Below are positions 22,621 to 32,102 of a stretch of 64,000 bases of DNA, in pieces. Numbering within the stretch: position 1 is the first letter of the stretch; each line of letters begins with the position of its first letter. A program made the position numbers and the translations under genes. The notes below the pieces were generated by a model that was given only the letters and a program-made list of their open reading frames with translations, had not been told where the DNA came from and did no database searches. The DNA is from Dipteris shenzhenensis (taxonomy: Eukaryota; Polypodiophyta; Polypodiopsida; Gleicheniales), in the NCBI GenBank assembly GCA_047967505.1, contig CM106538.1, one strand, 5' to 3'.

Positions 22621-22932
22621 GTGAGGTAATCATTCCTTGGATAGGGGTAGGTGCACAAAATCCAATGGCAAGATTGTGCACTCCTTGTTGTGATGGTCAC
22701 TTAACTGCTGGTGATATCTTGATTTCAGCGTCAATCGCCATGCAGCTCTGAGCCCTAGAATCAGCTAAGGATAGTTATACCCCTTGTTCACTCCGAATAC
22801 CTCACACTTGTGCTCGTCCATCTTCTTCCTCATATCCTCGGTTTCCTATTCCTTCCTCTACTGAATCCTCCGTCCACTTGCAACCTCATGGGCATGGCAC
22901 TGACACCATTTCTTATAGTAGCTATGCATTCA
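22621..22932. other. spacer left of copia-1c
   Basis: Nothing certain. Read on the minus strand and joined across copia-1c to 30214-30330, it gives a stretch resembling protein-coding sequence; see findings. Confidence 0.3.
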
Positions 22933-22937
22933 TAACA
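22933..22937 (+). other. TSD left, TAACA
   Basis: TAACA directly before TGTTGAG; identical bases follow the 3' LTR at 30214-30218. Confidence 0.92.
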
Positions 22938-23194
22938 TGTTGAGAGTTCACGCTCAACATCATGTGATCATGTGTGCATAGCACCATCACGTGATCATAT
23001 GTGCATAGCACTAACCTTATAGAGTGCTATAAAGGAAAGGGTTAGATCCCCTAACCCTAACCCTAAAAGGGTTTGTATATATTCTATTTTTTCAACTAAT
23101 TCTAGTGTACAGTTAGTCATTTGTGGTGTGCTCTCTAGCTGTGCCCTCTCTCCTCATCTCCACTCTTCTCCTCTCCCCTCTTCATATATTGTCA
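22938..23194 (+). repeat. 5' LTR of copia-1c
   Basis: 257 bp, TGTTGAGAG ... TATATTGTCA. U3 holds a 27-bp tandem duplication with dyads (ATCACGTGAT, CATGTGATCATG) at about 22960-23012. A TATAAAGG box is at 23028-23035. Just downstream lies CCCTAACCCTAACCCTAAA (about 23050-23068), a telomere-like motif present in every family 1 LTR here. Confidence 0.93.
23028..23035 (+). promoter_or_regulatory. TATA box of copia family 1 LTR
   Basis: TATAAAGG lies about 15 bp upstream of the telomere-like repeat and is conserved in the 3' LTR and in both LTRs of copy 1d. This puts the likely transcript start in or next to the CCCTAA repeats. Confidence 0.6.
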
Positions 23195-23206
23195 TGGTAT
23201 CAGAGC
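23195..23206 (+). other. primer-binding site (initiator tRNA-Met)
   Basis: TGGTATCAGAGC abuts the 5' LTR. Confidence 0.93.
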
Positions 23207-25612
23207 TCCCTTGCCTTCCATTGAGGCATTGCAATTCTTGAGAGTGCGAGAGAGATTGTGAGATAGAGAGTTCTTTGATTGAAAGCGAGAGAGAGTTTTA
23301 CATTCATTGCTTGTGTTCTTTGTGAGGACTTCCATTGTGATTGAGAGAGAAAGTTTCCGTCCATTATTCTTCGTTTGAGAGAGAGAAGTTGAAGGAAAAA
23401 GAGAGTCCTCCAATTGTTCTACAACAAGCTTGTGAAAGAACTCCAGCCAGAGAGATCAAGCTTCCAAGGCAACCTCAACAGCAAGCTTCTACGGTCTTAG
23501 TTCTCCTTCAAGGCGCACCTTCAAGCTCCAATGACCTTAGCTTGGCAGGTCACGGCCTCCTAAAGCTCATACGGATGGACGAGTTCTTCTCAGAAACTAG
23601 AAGCCTTTGCAAGGACTTCCAAGCTATAGTGTTGTGTCTCCTGACAGACCTCCAAGCCTCTCCAACGAGCAACGTGCTCCTTCATGGTCTGCTCCACCGT
23701 CTTCAACCGCCAACAACCTCTAGCACCATACGGCTCTTCCACACGGCTCTTCCACAGCAACGCCCTCGATGGCATTTCCAGCACGTAATGCATGCAACGT
23801 CGACGCTGCTCAAACTCTTTGGGCATCTTTAAAGCTCTCTCCAGCCTCAACGTTTCACCGACCACACTACTACGATGTGCCATTTGGACCTGCAACAAGC
23901 AGAGACTCTCGAAAGCATCTATGACCAAAGCACCTGCAAACCAACTACGTAGCTGCAAAGCCCAGCGTCTTCAATGGCCGCTCCGCGCAACAACAACGGG
24001 TTCATCGCGGGCTCACGGGCCACCTCCATCGCCATCTATGCTCCAAGAGCTCACGATCGGCTGAATGCACGATCTCCAATGCTCTCACAGCCACCATAGC
24101 CACCGACGGCTCCTTTCTGCGGACTCCCTAGCGAACAGCGCCACCTAGCAAAAAACGCCCGCACGCCTCATTGAAAACTCCTAGCTTCCAGCGCCATCTC
24201 CGACGACCGGCCACCTCTCCAAGCAGCCACCGATTCACGACCTCCAAAGCCTTCAGGCTCTTGGCACCCGACGGCCCTTCAACGCCTGGCACAGCAATCG
24301 TCTCCTCCGCATGCCCGCACTCTTCAACAGAGCTCCAATCAGCCTCTCCAACGGAAACGACGATGGAATCTTCAAGATCCTATTGGCATCTCAACAGATT
24401 CTGTGAGCTTCTCCAAGCGACACGTGGCAAGATAAGATAGCACGTAGGCTAGGTCTCCAGTGTGCCACGTGGCAACCTTATCTCCAAGTGCCATGTCATC
24501 TACCATGTCAGCACCGGTAGCCACATCATCTGGCCATGTCACCAATGCCACATCATCAGGCCATGTCATCATCGATTGCCATGTCATCAGTGACACATCA
24601 TCAGCCACGTCACTTGCCACATCATCAATGACACGTCATCAACCACGTCACTTGCCACATCATCAGTGACATGTCATCAACCACGTCACTTGCCACATCA
24701 TCAGTGACACATCATCAACCACGTCACTTGCCATGTCATCAGTGACACGTCACCTCTGCCACATCAGTAGTGCCACCTCAGCACTGTCCCCTGCAGGCAT
24801 AGTCCCTTGCCAGGCACACTGTTCACACACTGCATGTGCACACTCCTGCCACCTCAGCACAGAGCTTCATTGGCACACCTCTTGCTAAGCACAGTGCCAC
24901 ATCATCACTGCATGTGACTCACAGTGACACATCATCATTGAGCACCATTTGCACTCCTTTTGCCCCTCCACCTAGATCTCGTCACATCACATGCACATTT
25001 TGGCGCAAGTTACACTCACATTTGAGCCTCGCCGACAAAACCACTTCTTTCACGCACATTTGCCTTAGCACTTAAAAAGAACAAAAGAAAAGGAATTATT
25101 TGCTGCTCTTTCGTCGATCGATGGTTGGTTTAGATCTAGATCAGAGTAGACTAGATCGCCATAGAGGGGACGCTTTGAATTTCCCCAAGTTGCCAATCTA
25201 AGCCATGCCCAAAATTCTCGACTAGTACCCAGTCTATACGCTCACATCCGATTTCACATCATTACATTACCTGAAACCTTACGTTCATTAGTTCAGTGAG
25301 CAGACTTCAGAGTTCAGAGGCATTGCAGATTGATTCAGTGGGCAGATAGCACTTGATTTCACACACACACATGCCACCATTGTAAAGCCTATTCGGCTAT
25401 CTCACGGCATTGTGCACATCATTTTTAGCCTTGTAAAGCCTCTTGGCTATTCCCGGCATCATTGCCACAAGCCTTGTAACACAGATCAGATTTTATATAC
25501 TGCAGTTCTATCTTCACCGAAGGTACAGAGATTTCACTTGGCATCTTCAGTGTATTTGCAGTTGATTCATATAGAGTTTTTCAGGACACTTTCTGAGTAC
25601 ATTGTTTGCACC
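23207..25612 (+). other. long leader of copia-1c with tandem repeats
   Basis: About 2.4 kb separates PBS and gag, far longer than the usual copia leader. It opens with a GAGA-rich purine tract (23240-23400), passes through a C-rich stretch (23400-24450) and a repeat block (24480-24790), and ends with TTCACC just before gag. Frames such as 23341-23832 are open but match no family. The minus-strand copy 1d has a counterpart of similar length (44833-47168), so this is a family trait. It may hold packaging signals, a captured host segment or a decayed extra frame; none is demonstrated. Confidence 0.7.
24590..24741 (+). repeat. 38-bp tandem repeat, four units
   Basis: Four consecutive 38-bp units begin GTGACACATCATCA, ATGACACGTCATCA, GTGACATGTCATCA and GTGACACATCATCA. 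Each contains CCACGTCACTTGCCACATCA or a close variant. Related ACGTCA/ACATCA words extend from about 24480 to 24790. Confidence 0.88.
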
Positions 25613-26755
25613 ATGTCGACTAGCAACCTCAATCTGGAGGCATCTGCTAAGTTAGACAACTCCAATTATGGTACATGGAAATACCGAATGGAGACCATTC
25701 TTGTGCTTCAGGACAAATGGGAGTATGTTGATGGATCTATACCTAGACCATTGGCCGATCCAGCCACCAGTAGCTCTACTCCATCTGTTGTCACAGCGCC
25801 AGCAACGGAATCTACATCAGGATCTACATCTACATAAACAGTTTTCGCACCAATAGCAGATCCTGCCATTGCCCAAGCTCAAGCAGAATGGGATAAGAAA
25901 GACAAGTATGCCTATCACCTGATCAAGTAGAATGTGCAAGATGTCATGCTAGGACAGCTCAACACAGTCAAGACATCAAAAGAAGCATGGGATATGTTCG
26001 CAGCTCTCTATGAGTCCAAGAACACATCTAGGATTCTCACCCTGAGAAACCAGATCAACCAGAGTTTCCGCAATAGCAATGAAACTGGTCATGCTTATGT
26101 ACTCCGCATCAAAGACTACAACAATCAACTTGCAGCAGCAGGAGAGACTATGAATCCCGCAGAAATGGTTCAAGGAATCCTAAATGGACTAGGAGAAGGA
26201 TATGAGAATCTAGTCTAGAGTATTGCCATCCAACGGCAAATTCCAACACTGGAAGAACTTCAGTCAATTCTACTTGGTGAAGAACTCAGGACTCAGGCCA
26301 TTCAAGCACGTAAAGGTCATTCTAATGATCAAGCATTCACAGCTTCAGACAGACGCAGAGGCAAAGGCAGAAACAGAGGTAGATCATATCAGAAAAGTGG
26401 TCATCATCAACCAAATCAAAGTCAGAATCAGCATCAGCATCAGCATCATCCTCAGCAACATCAAAATCAGCAAAGAGGAAATCATTCCAATCGAGGAAGA
26501 TTTCAAGGACGAGGGAATGCATCCACCAATGTGTCAAACATCCAGTGCAACTACTGTCACAAGTTTGGACACTATGAAAGAGATTGCCGCAAGAAGCAAT
26601 ACGACCAAGGCGGTCAATCCAGCAGTAGTCGAGGGAATTCCCGAGGAAGAGGAAATCATCATGGTGGACATTCTAGTCACAGTCATTTTGCAAATGAACA
26701 TGGAAATATGTTTCTTGCAAGCAAGGAATTGCATACAATGCACCTAGACACTGAT
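25613..26755 (+). pseudogene. copia-1c gag
   Basis: ATG at 25613 (context CACCATGTC) starts a Gag with LDNSNYGTWKYRMETILV, the copia Gag signature. It continues with EAWDMFAALYESKNTSRILTLR, GHAYVLRIKDYNNQL and an RG/HQ-rich basic linker. A CCHC knuckle, CNYCHKFGHYERDC, is at about 26546-26587. Stops at 25835 (TAA), 25928 (TAG) and 26216 (TAG) interrupt it; each is a C-to-T change from Gln when compared with copy 1d. The knuckle lies in a downstream frame. Gag normally forms the particle and binds RNA. Confidence 0.85.
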
Positions 26756-27358
26756 TTCAATCCCAAAGAGGATTTCAGCTATCAAGTCGACCAAGTGGAA
26801 CAGGATCCTTGGTACATCGACAGCAGTGCATCATCTCATATGACAAATCATCAGGAATGGTTCACAGAAATGAAGCCATTAGAAGGACAAAAGAATGTCA
26901 TCTACACAACAGACAATACACCGAATCCGGTTCAAGGGACAGGTGTTATCCCTATGAACAATTTCACTGGTACAAAAGGATTAGTCAAAGATGTGCTCTA
27001 TGTTCCGAAGCTCAGCAAGAACCTTTTGTCAGTAGGTCAAATGACGGAACACAACTACAAAGTCATCTTCGACGGTGATGAATGCACTATCAGAGACAAA
27101 TCCAAAAGAGGTCAGCTAGTAGCAAAAGGTGTCAAGGAAGGACGCTTATACAGGATGCTAGCTACAGTACCAGATAAGCATGCCATGTCAGCTCAAATGC
27201 AACAAATGCCACTATCTGCAAAATGGCACAAGAGATATGGTCATGTCAACTTCAAGTACTTATTAGATCTAAGGAATCAGAATATGGCAATTGGGATTCT
27301 GAAGCTACAGTTTCTTGGAAAGGTTTGTGAAGCATGCTGCTTCGGCAAACAAAAGTGA
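26756..27358 (+). pseudogene. copia-1c protease and integrase zinc region
   Basis: In the frame running from the knuckle, DPWYIDSSASSHMT (about 26805-26846) is the aspartic protease site. The catalytic D-S-G reads D-S-S, a Gly-to-Ser change expected to damage the active-site turn. It continues with GTGVIPMNNF, LVKDVLYVPKLSKNLLSVGQM and the integrase zinc region WHKRYGHVNFKYLLDL ... CEACCFGKQK. It ends at TGA 27356-27358, where copies 1b and 1d have CGA. Beyond this stop the frame continues as the 694-codon pol frame. Confidence 0.85.
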
Positions 27359-27403
27359 ACCAACTTTGTCAGAAGTACCTCTCGTGCACGAGGTATTCTT
27401 GAT

Positions 27404-29488
27404 TTGATTCATACAGATGTATGGGGTTATGCCCAGACCCGCAGCATCAATGGTTCACTTTACTACTTGACCTTCATCGACGACTACAGCAGATATTGTT
27501 GGGTCTACTTTTTGAAAGAGAAATCTGAAGTGTTTTCCAGATTTCAAGAATTCAAAGCCATGGTAGAAAACCAAATAGGCAGAAAGATCAAGGTCATGAG
27601 ATCAGACAGAGGAGGTGAATACATGTCTTCAGCATTCATGAACTTTTGCAAAAATCACGGCATTCGAAGACAATTCACATGTGCAAATACTCCTCAGCAG
27701 AATGCAAGAGCTGAAAGGAAGAATGGGACTTTAGCAGACAGTGCTAGAGCAATGCTTAGTGAAAAGCATCTTCCGAATCAGTATTGGGTAGAAGCAATAG
27801 CTACAGCTAACTACTTGCTTAATCGGCTTCCTACCGAACCGATACAAGGTATGACTCCTTATGAAGCATTCACTGGACACAAGCCACGCATTGGGCATCT
27901 CCGCATATTTGGTTGCATAGCATATGCCCACATACATGATGATCATCGCAGAAAATTGGATGCCAAGTCACGCAAATGCATCATGGTTGGCTACAGTGAA
28001 GAAAGCAAAGCATACAAATTGTATGATCCCATCAACCGCAAAGTCATTATCTCCAGAGATGTAATCTTTGATGAGGAATCAGAATGGAAAACCTCACCTA
28101 CACAGGAGATAGAAGCATCGACTTCACAGTCATCTACAGAACAGGTTGATGAAGAAGAGCAAGAATTGCCAGCAACACCCCAAGCAATGCCACAGCAGCT
28201 CAGACGGTCTACTAGGGAAAGCAGACCACTAGCCAGATTGACATATGCTCAGAAAGGCAAAGCAATTCAGGTGGAAACCACCAACTATGCTCTTATGACT
28301 ACCATCATGGCTACAGAAGAGCCAGTGTACTTCGAAGACGCAGTAGATAAGCCAGAATGGCAAACTGCTATGAATGAAGAAATGGATGCTTTGTATAAAA
28401 ATAACACTTGGGAATTATGCGACCTTCCACCAGGAAAGAAGGCCATAGCCAACAAATGGGTATACAAAGTGAAGTACAATCCAGATGGCAGTATTCAGAG
28501 ATATAAAGCCAGATTAGTTGCAAAAGGATTTGCACAACAATATGGTCAAGACTATGATGAGACTTATGCTCCAGTAGCAAAGATGGATTCCATACGGTTC
28601 TTGATATCACTAGCGACACTCAGCAAATGGAATGTGTATCAGCTCAATGTCAGGAATGCATTTCTCAATGGTTATCTAGATGAGGAAGTCTACATGCAAC
28701 AACCCGCAGGTTATGTTGAACCAGGAAAGGAGAACAAGGTTTGCCATCTCAAGAAAAGTCTCTATGGCTTAAAGCAAGCACCCAGAAGTTGGTACAGCAA
28801 AATTGACAAGTATTTTGCTGATCTGGGATACATGAAGTCCAATGCAGATCATACTCTCTACTACAAAGTTCAAGGGGAAGATATTACTATTGCACTTTTG
28901 TACATAGATGATCTAATTGTGACCGGAAGCAAGGATAGCTTCATCAGAAAATTAAAACAAGACTTATCTGCAGAGTTCGACATGAAAGATCTTGGACTTA
29001 TGGACTATTGTCTTGGAATTGAGTTCTGGAGAGATTCAAATAGCACATTCATGAGTCAGCTCAAATATGTTGACAGTCTCCTGAAGAAGTTTCATATGGC
29101 AGATTGCAAGATTGCAGCCACTCCCATGGAACAGAGTTTGAAACTTACTAAAGATTCAGAAAAGCCTACAGTCAATGACAGATACTACAGGCAGCTCATT
29201 GGATCTCTTATATATCTGACAATCACACGGCCAGATATTTGTTATGCAGTAAGCTCACTAGCACAGTTTATGGCAAATCCAAAACAGTCTCACTGGAATG
29301 CAGCCAAAAGAGTATTGAGATACATCAGAGGTACAAGACAGTTTGGGATAGAATACAGAGGAAGTCATCCACGGTTGCATGGATACTGTGACAGTGACTA
29401 TGCTAGAGATCATGAGACCAGGAGATCGACACAGGGATATGCATTTTTCCTTGGTCAAGGTGCTATATCATGGTTGTTAAACAAATAG
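27404..29488 (+). CDS. copia-1c integrase-RT-RNase H frame (694 codons)
   Basis: Residues 1-110 are the integrase core with DDE triad D5 (IHTDVW), D68 (RSDRGGE) and E104 (ARAERK), with the expected 35 residues between D68 and E104. The copia-type C-terminus follows (KSRKCIMVGYSEESKAYKLYDP). RT starts near residue 325 (NEEMDALYKNNTWEL, ANKWVYKVKYNPDG, RYKARLVAKGFAQQ), has YIDD as motif C and ends with GSLIYLTITRPDICYA. RNase H starts at LHGYCDSDYARD and is cut by TAG 29486-29488, one C-to-T from CAG. RT motif A reads QLNVRNAFLNG: Asn replaces the metal-binding Asp. It is open but probably catalytically dead and lacks its own start; it is internal to a polyprotein. Confidence 0.88.
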   Translation: MIHTDVWGYAQTRSINGSLYYLTFIDDYSRYCWVYFLKEKSEVFSRFQEFKAMVENQIGRKIKVMRSDRGGEYMSSAFMNFCKNHGIRRQFTCANTPQQNARAERKNGTLADSARAMLSEKHLPNQYWVEAIATANYLLNRLPTEPIQGMTPYEAFTGHKPRIGHLRIFGCIAYAHIHDDHRRKLDAKSRKCIMVGYSEESKAYKLYDPINRKVIISRDVIFDEESEWKTSPTQEIEASTSQSSTEQVDEEEQELPATPQAMPQQLRRSTRESRPLARLTYAQKGKAIQVETTNYALMTTIMATEEPVYFEDAVDKPEWQTAMNEEMDALYKNNTWELCDLPPGKKAIANKWVYKVKYNPDGSIQRYKARLVAKGFAQQYGQDYDETYAPVAKMDSIRFLISLATLSKWNVYQLNVRNAFLNGYLDEEVYMQQPAGYVEPGKENKVCHLKKSLYGLKQAPRSWYSKIDKYFADLGYMKSNADHTLYYKVQGEDITIALLYIDDLIVTGSKDSFIRKLKQDLSAEFDMKDLGLMDYCLGIEFWRDSNSTFMSQLKYVDSLLKKFHMADCKIAATPMEQSLKLTKDSEKPTVNDRYYRQLIGSLIYLTITRPDICYAVSSLAQFMANPKQSHWNAAKRVLRYIRGTRQFGIEYRGSHPRLHGYCDSDYARDHETRRSTQGYAFFLGQGAISWLLNK

Positions 29489-29869
29489 CCAACTTTTTCT
29501 TTGTCTTCGACTGAAGCAGAATATAGAGCACTCACTACAGGTGCATGTCAGGCTATATGGCTCAGAAGACTATTGTCAGAAACAGATTACTTTGATGAGT
29601 CAAAGCCAACAACAATATACTGTGATAATCAATCGGCTCAAGCATTGGCCAAAAATCCAGTATATCACTCCAAGACAAAGCACATTGATGTCAGAGAGCA
29701 CTTCATCAGAGAAAGAGTGTTACTTGGTGACATCACACTGCAGCATTATGATAGCAAAGAGAATGTTGTAGACATCTTTACCAAACCACTCGGTAAAGAG
29801 CTATTCGAGAAACATCGACTAGCTCTTGGTTTGATGCAGAGGAAGGACATTCCCATTAAAGGGGTGTGA
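29489..29869 (+). pseudogene. copia-1c RNase H C-terminal part
   Basis: Same frame after the TAG: LSSTEAEYRALTTGACQAIWLRRLL, CDNQSAQALAKN, SKTKHIDVREHFIRERVL and HYDSKENVVDIFTKPLGKELFEKH, ending at the natural stop 29867-29869. RNase H would remove the RNA strand after cDNA synthesis. Confidence 0.88.
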
Positions 29870-29945
29870 TGGAATGTAATGCTCAGTCCTTCTTCGATTC
29901 CCCAGAATCATCATCTTGAGGGAAGGCCTACTTCATGATGTTGAT

Positions 29946-29957
29946 CTTGAGGGAAGG
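29946..29957 (+). other. polypurine tract of copia-1c
   Basis: CTTGAGGGAAGG directly precedes the 3' LTR; the same purine run precedes the LTR in copies 1b and 1d. Confidence 0.8.
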
Positions 29958-30213
29958 TGTTGAGAGTTCACGCTCAACATCATGTGATCATGTGTGCATA
30001 GCACCATCACGTGATCATATGTGCATAGCACTAACCTTATAGAGTGCTATAAAGGAAAGGGTTAGATCCCCTAACCCTAACCCTAAAATGGTTTGTATAT
30101 ATTCTATTTTTTCAACTAATTCTAGTGTACAGTTAGTCATTTGTGGTGTGCTCTCTAGTTGTGCCCTCTCTCCTCATCTCCATCTTCTCCTCTCGCCTCT
30201 TCATATTTTGTCA
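29958..30213 (+). repeat. 3' LTR of copia-1c
   Basis: 256 bp, followed by the TAACA duplication. It differs from the 5' LTR by G/T in the telomere-like segment, C/T near 30169, a 1-bp deletion near 30183, C/G near 30195 and A/T near 30207. Confidence 0.93.
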
Positions 30214-30218
30214 TAACA

Positions 30219-31260
30219 AACACTCGTGGTCTCCAAATTCCTTAGCAAGCATGTCATCTATACATTCTCTTGCGGCTTTAATCGATGGAGGTGGAATAAG
30301 TGGTAAATGGAATATTTTTGCCACCAAGTCTTGAGAGACATACTAATCCATGGGTAGATATCCTCTCATTTTCACAAGAACATAAATTCATCGTCTGCAT
30401 TAGGGTATCCTCCTCTAGCAATCTATTGCTTGATAGTCTATTGTGCCAATTACCCATAGATAGGCTTGGTTTTGTGGTCCTTGATCATCTAAATAGAATT
30501 TGAAATCTAAAAAATGTGAGATTCCAAAGGGTAACCATGAAGCTACCTATTCTACCCCACTAGCTTTGATTCAGTTGCTTCTTCTACTTTTTTTGCATTG
30601 CCATTACTTTATCCATCCTGATTGCAGGTTATGTGGAGAGATAAAAGAGACTATATGCTTAAGTGCCATCAATGTAGATACAGTATCATAAATCATTTTT
30701 GATGTAGACATTGATCTTTTGACTTCCATAGGAATATTTTCTATCTCCATTTGAGAAACTCTGATTGTGCCTCGCATGTTAATAGCTTGAAACTTTGAAG
30801 GGTTACTTTTTGCACAATAAAGTTCAGGGTATGTGCCAAGAATATCTTAGACTCACACAAGTTTTGAGTAGCTTTAAATTCAAGTGATTGAAGAATGATT
30901 GCCACACATGACAAGTGTTATTCATGCAACTACAAAGATCCTATATTATTTGTATTGCTTCTACTGCCTCAAGTACAGTTATCAACTCGTTGTTCACCAT
31001 TCTTAATTGGTTGTTGACTATTTTTTACACTTTTGCATGGTGTTGTGAATCATCATAGTGCAGATAATGCTTACTTGAGAGAGAGAAGGACATGGAAAAA
31101 GGCAATTAACTGTCATCCCACACCTATTCCAATAGCCAGATTTAGACATCTAGTTATGTCGAGAGGGTGCAAGATGATTGGATGGTTTCTTTGTGTTGAG
31201 GTGTGGCTATCTTACATGAAAGAGAATTAGAGAAATATCATAAAGTAGATGCACATATCT
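30219..31260. other. unannotated region right of copia-1c
   Basis: No clear gene. The first 110 bp read on the minus strand (PSIKAARECIDDML and nearby) look coding and join in frame, apart from one TGA, to sequence left of copia-1c. 30330-31260 is AT-rich with short frames of no recognisable family. Confidence 0.35.
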
Positions 31261-31518
31261 TGTGGTGTGCACTACTAAGAAACCCAATGTATCATGTGTG
31301 TTCAAGGGGTACTTCAAAAACCCCTCAACTAAAATTTTCCCCCCAATAAAAACACCCCTCTACTTATAAAATAAGCTTTTTTTTGTAAAGTTGAATTAAA
31401 ATCCCCCTCATGTTATAGTAATCCAGTGAAATTTTTCCAAAAGATTGAATTAAAATACACCTCCTTTTGAATGCACATGGTACACTAAACTTTTATGAGG
31501 TGAACCCCTCGAGGCACA
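31261..31518. mobile_element. MITE-like foldback element (family M1, copy 2)
   Basis: About 258 bp related over both ends to the insertion at 17416-17669. The left part reads GTATCATGTGTGTTCAAGG (copy 1 right end, reverse-complemented: ATATCACGTGTGTTCAAGG). The right end, reverse-complemented, is GTGCCTCGAGGGGTTCACC (copy 1 left end: GTGCCACACTCGAGGGGATC). The interior is AT-rich and non-coding. Copies are diverged, so the family is old. Boundaries are accurate to a few bases and no TSD could be fixed. Confidence 0.7.
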
Positions 31519-31625
31519 TATTGACTCCTAGACCCACTACTCGACCTAGAGGTACTTTACTTTTTTAATATTTGTACGTTATATTGTATCAAAATATTAT
31601 ATCAATTAACATGAATAACACATAA

Positions 31626-31865
31626 GTGCTTGTGTTTGTCTTACATTGGCAGTATTCATGGCTACACAAGAAGGGATTCAAAATCACGCTAAGGTACAAG
31701 AAAATTTCACACTTCTTGGGAGATCCTGAGCACATGATCTGGAGGTGTGAGGGACCAGGTGTTGATAATGTTGTTGCCATCTTGCGGGGAGCTAAACATG
31801 TGGATGATGATCCCATGGGAGATAAGAATGTAGCATTTAAGGAAACTCCTGAAGTAGTTGATTGA
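31626..31865 (+). pseudogene. BED-finger-like fragment
   Basis: Frame with KKISHFLGDPEHMIWRCEGPGVDNVVAILRG. It parallels the BED-type zinc-finger region of the hAT pseudogene 400 bp downstream (SHFLGDPKNLIGKC). The canonical Cys pair is missing, and a CAG acceptor-like site after a pyrimidine run at about 31640-31650 may mark an exon start. It could be a duplicated first exon or a piece of a second hAT copy. Confidence 0.5.
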
Positions 31866-32102
31866 TAATTCATATCATGGACCCCATTTTTTAGAAATTG
31901 AGGTTATATGATGTTTGCATCAATGATCATGGACTGTTTTAGTCTCGATATTGAAGTAATGTGCAAGTAAAGCGATGTAGTAAGACTTGGTTGCAATGAA
32001 TCAAAAGTTGTTTTGAGAATTATTTCACATAATGTATAGCATTTATACAGTAGACTATAGTTTTATTTTTTTCTAATGACTGGATGATAGATAGGTGTAA
32101 AG

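Larger units (their letters stand above)
22938..30213 (+). mobile_element. copia family 1, copy 1c: full-length reference (7.28 kb)
   Basis: Complete Ty1/copia element with 257- and 256-bp LTRs, tRNA-Met PBS, an unusually long leader of about 2.4 kb, gag, protease, integrase, RT, RNase H, PPT and TAACA duplications. The two LTRs differ by four substitutions and one 1-bp indel, so insertion is fairly recent. Coding is interrupted by only five stops, and a single 694-codon frame (27404-29488) holds integrase, RT and most of RNase H. Copies 1a, 1b and 1d are relatives. Two catalytic changes (protease DSSA, RT motif A Asn) make this copy non-autonomous even without the stops. Confidence 0.95.

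Noticed and set aside
23341-24440. Frames of 89-163 codons in the copia-1c leader as an extra retroviral-type gene
   Set aside because: No transmembrane segment or envelope-like pattern; the frames are not visibly kept in copy 1d. Treated as leader.
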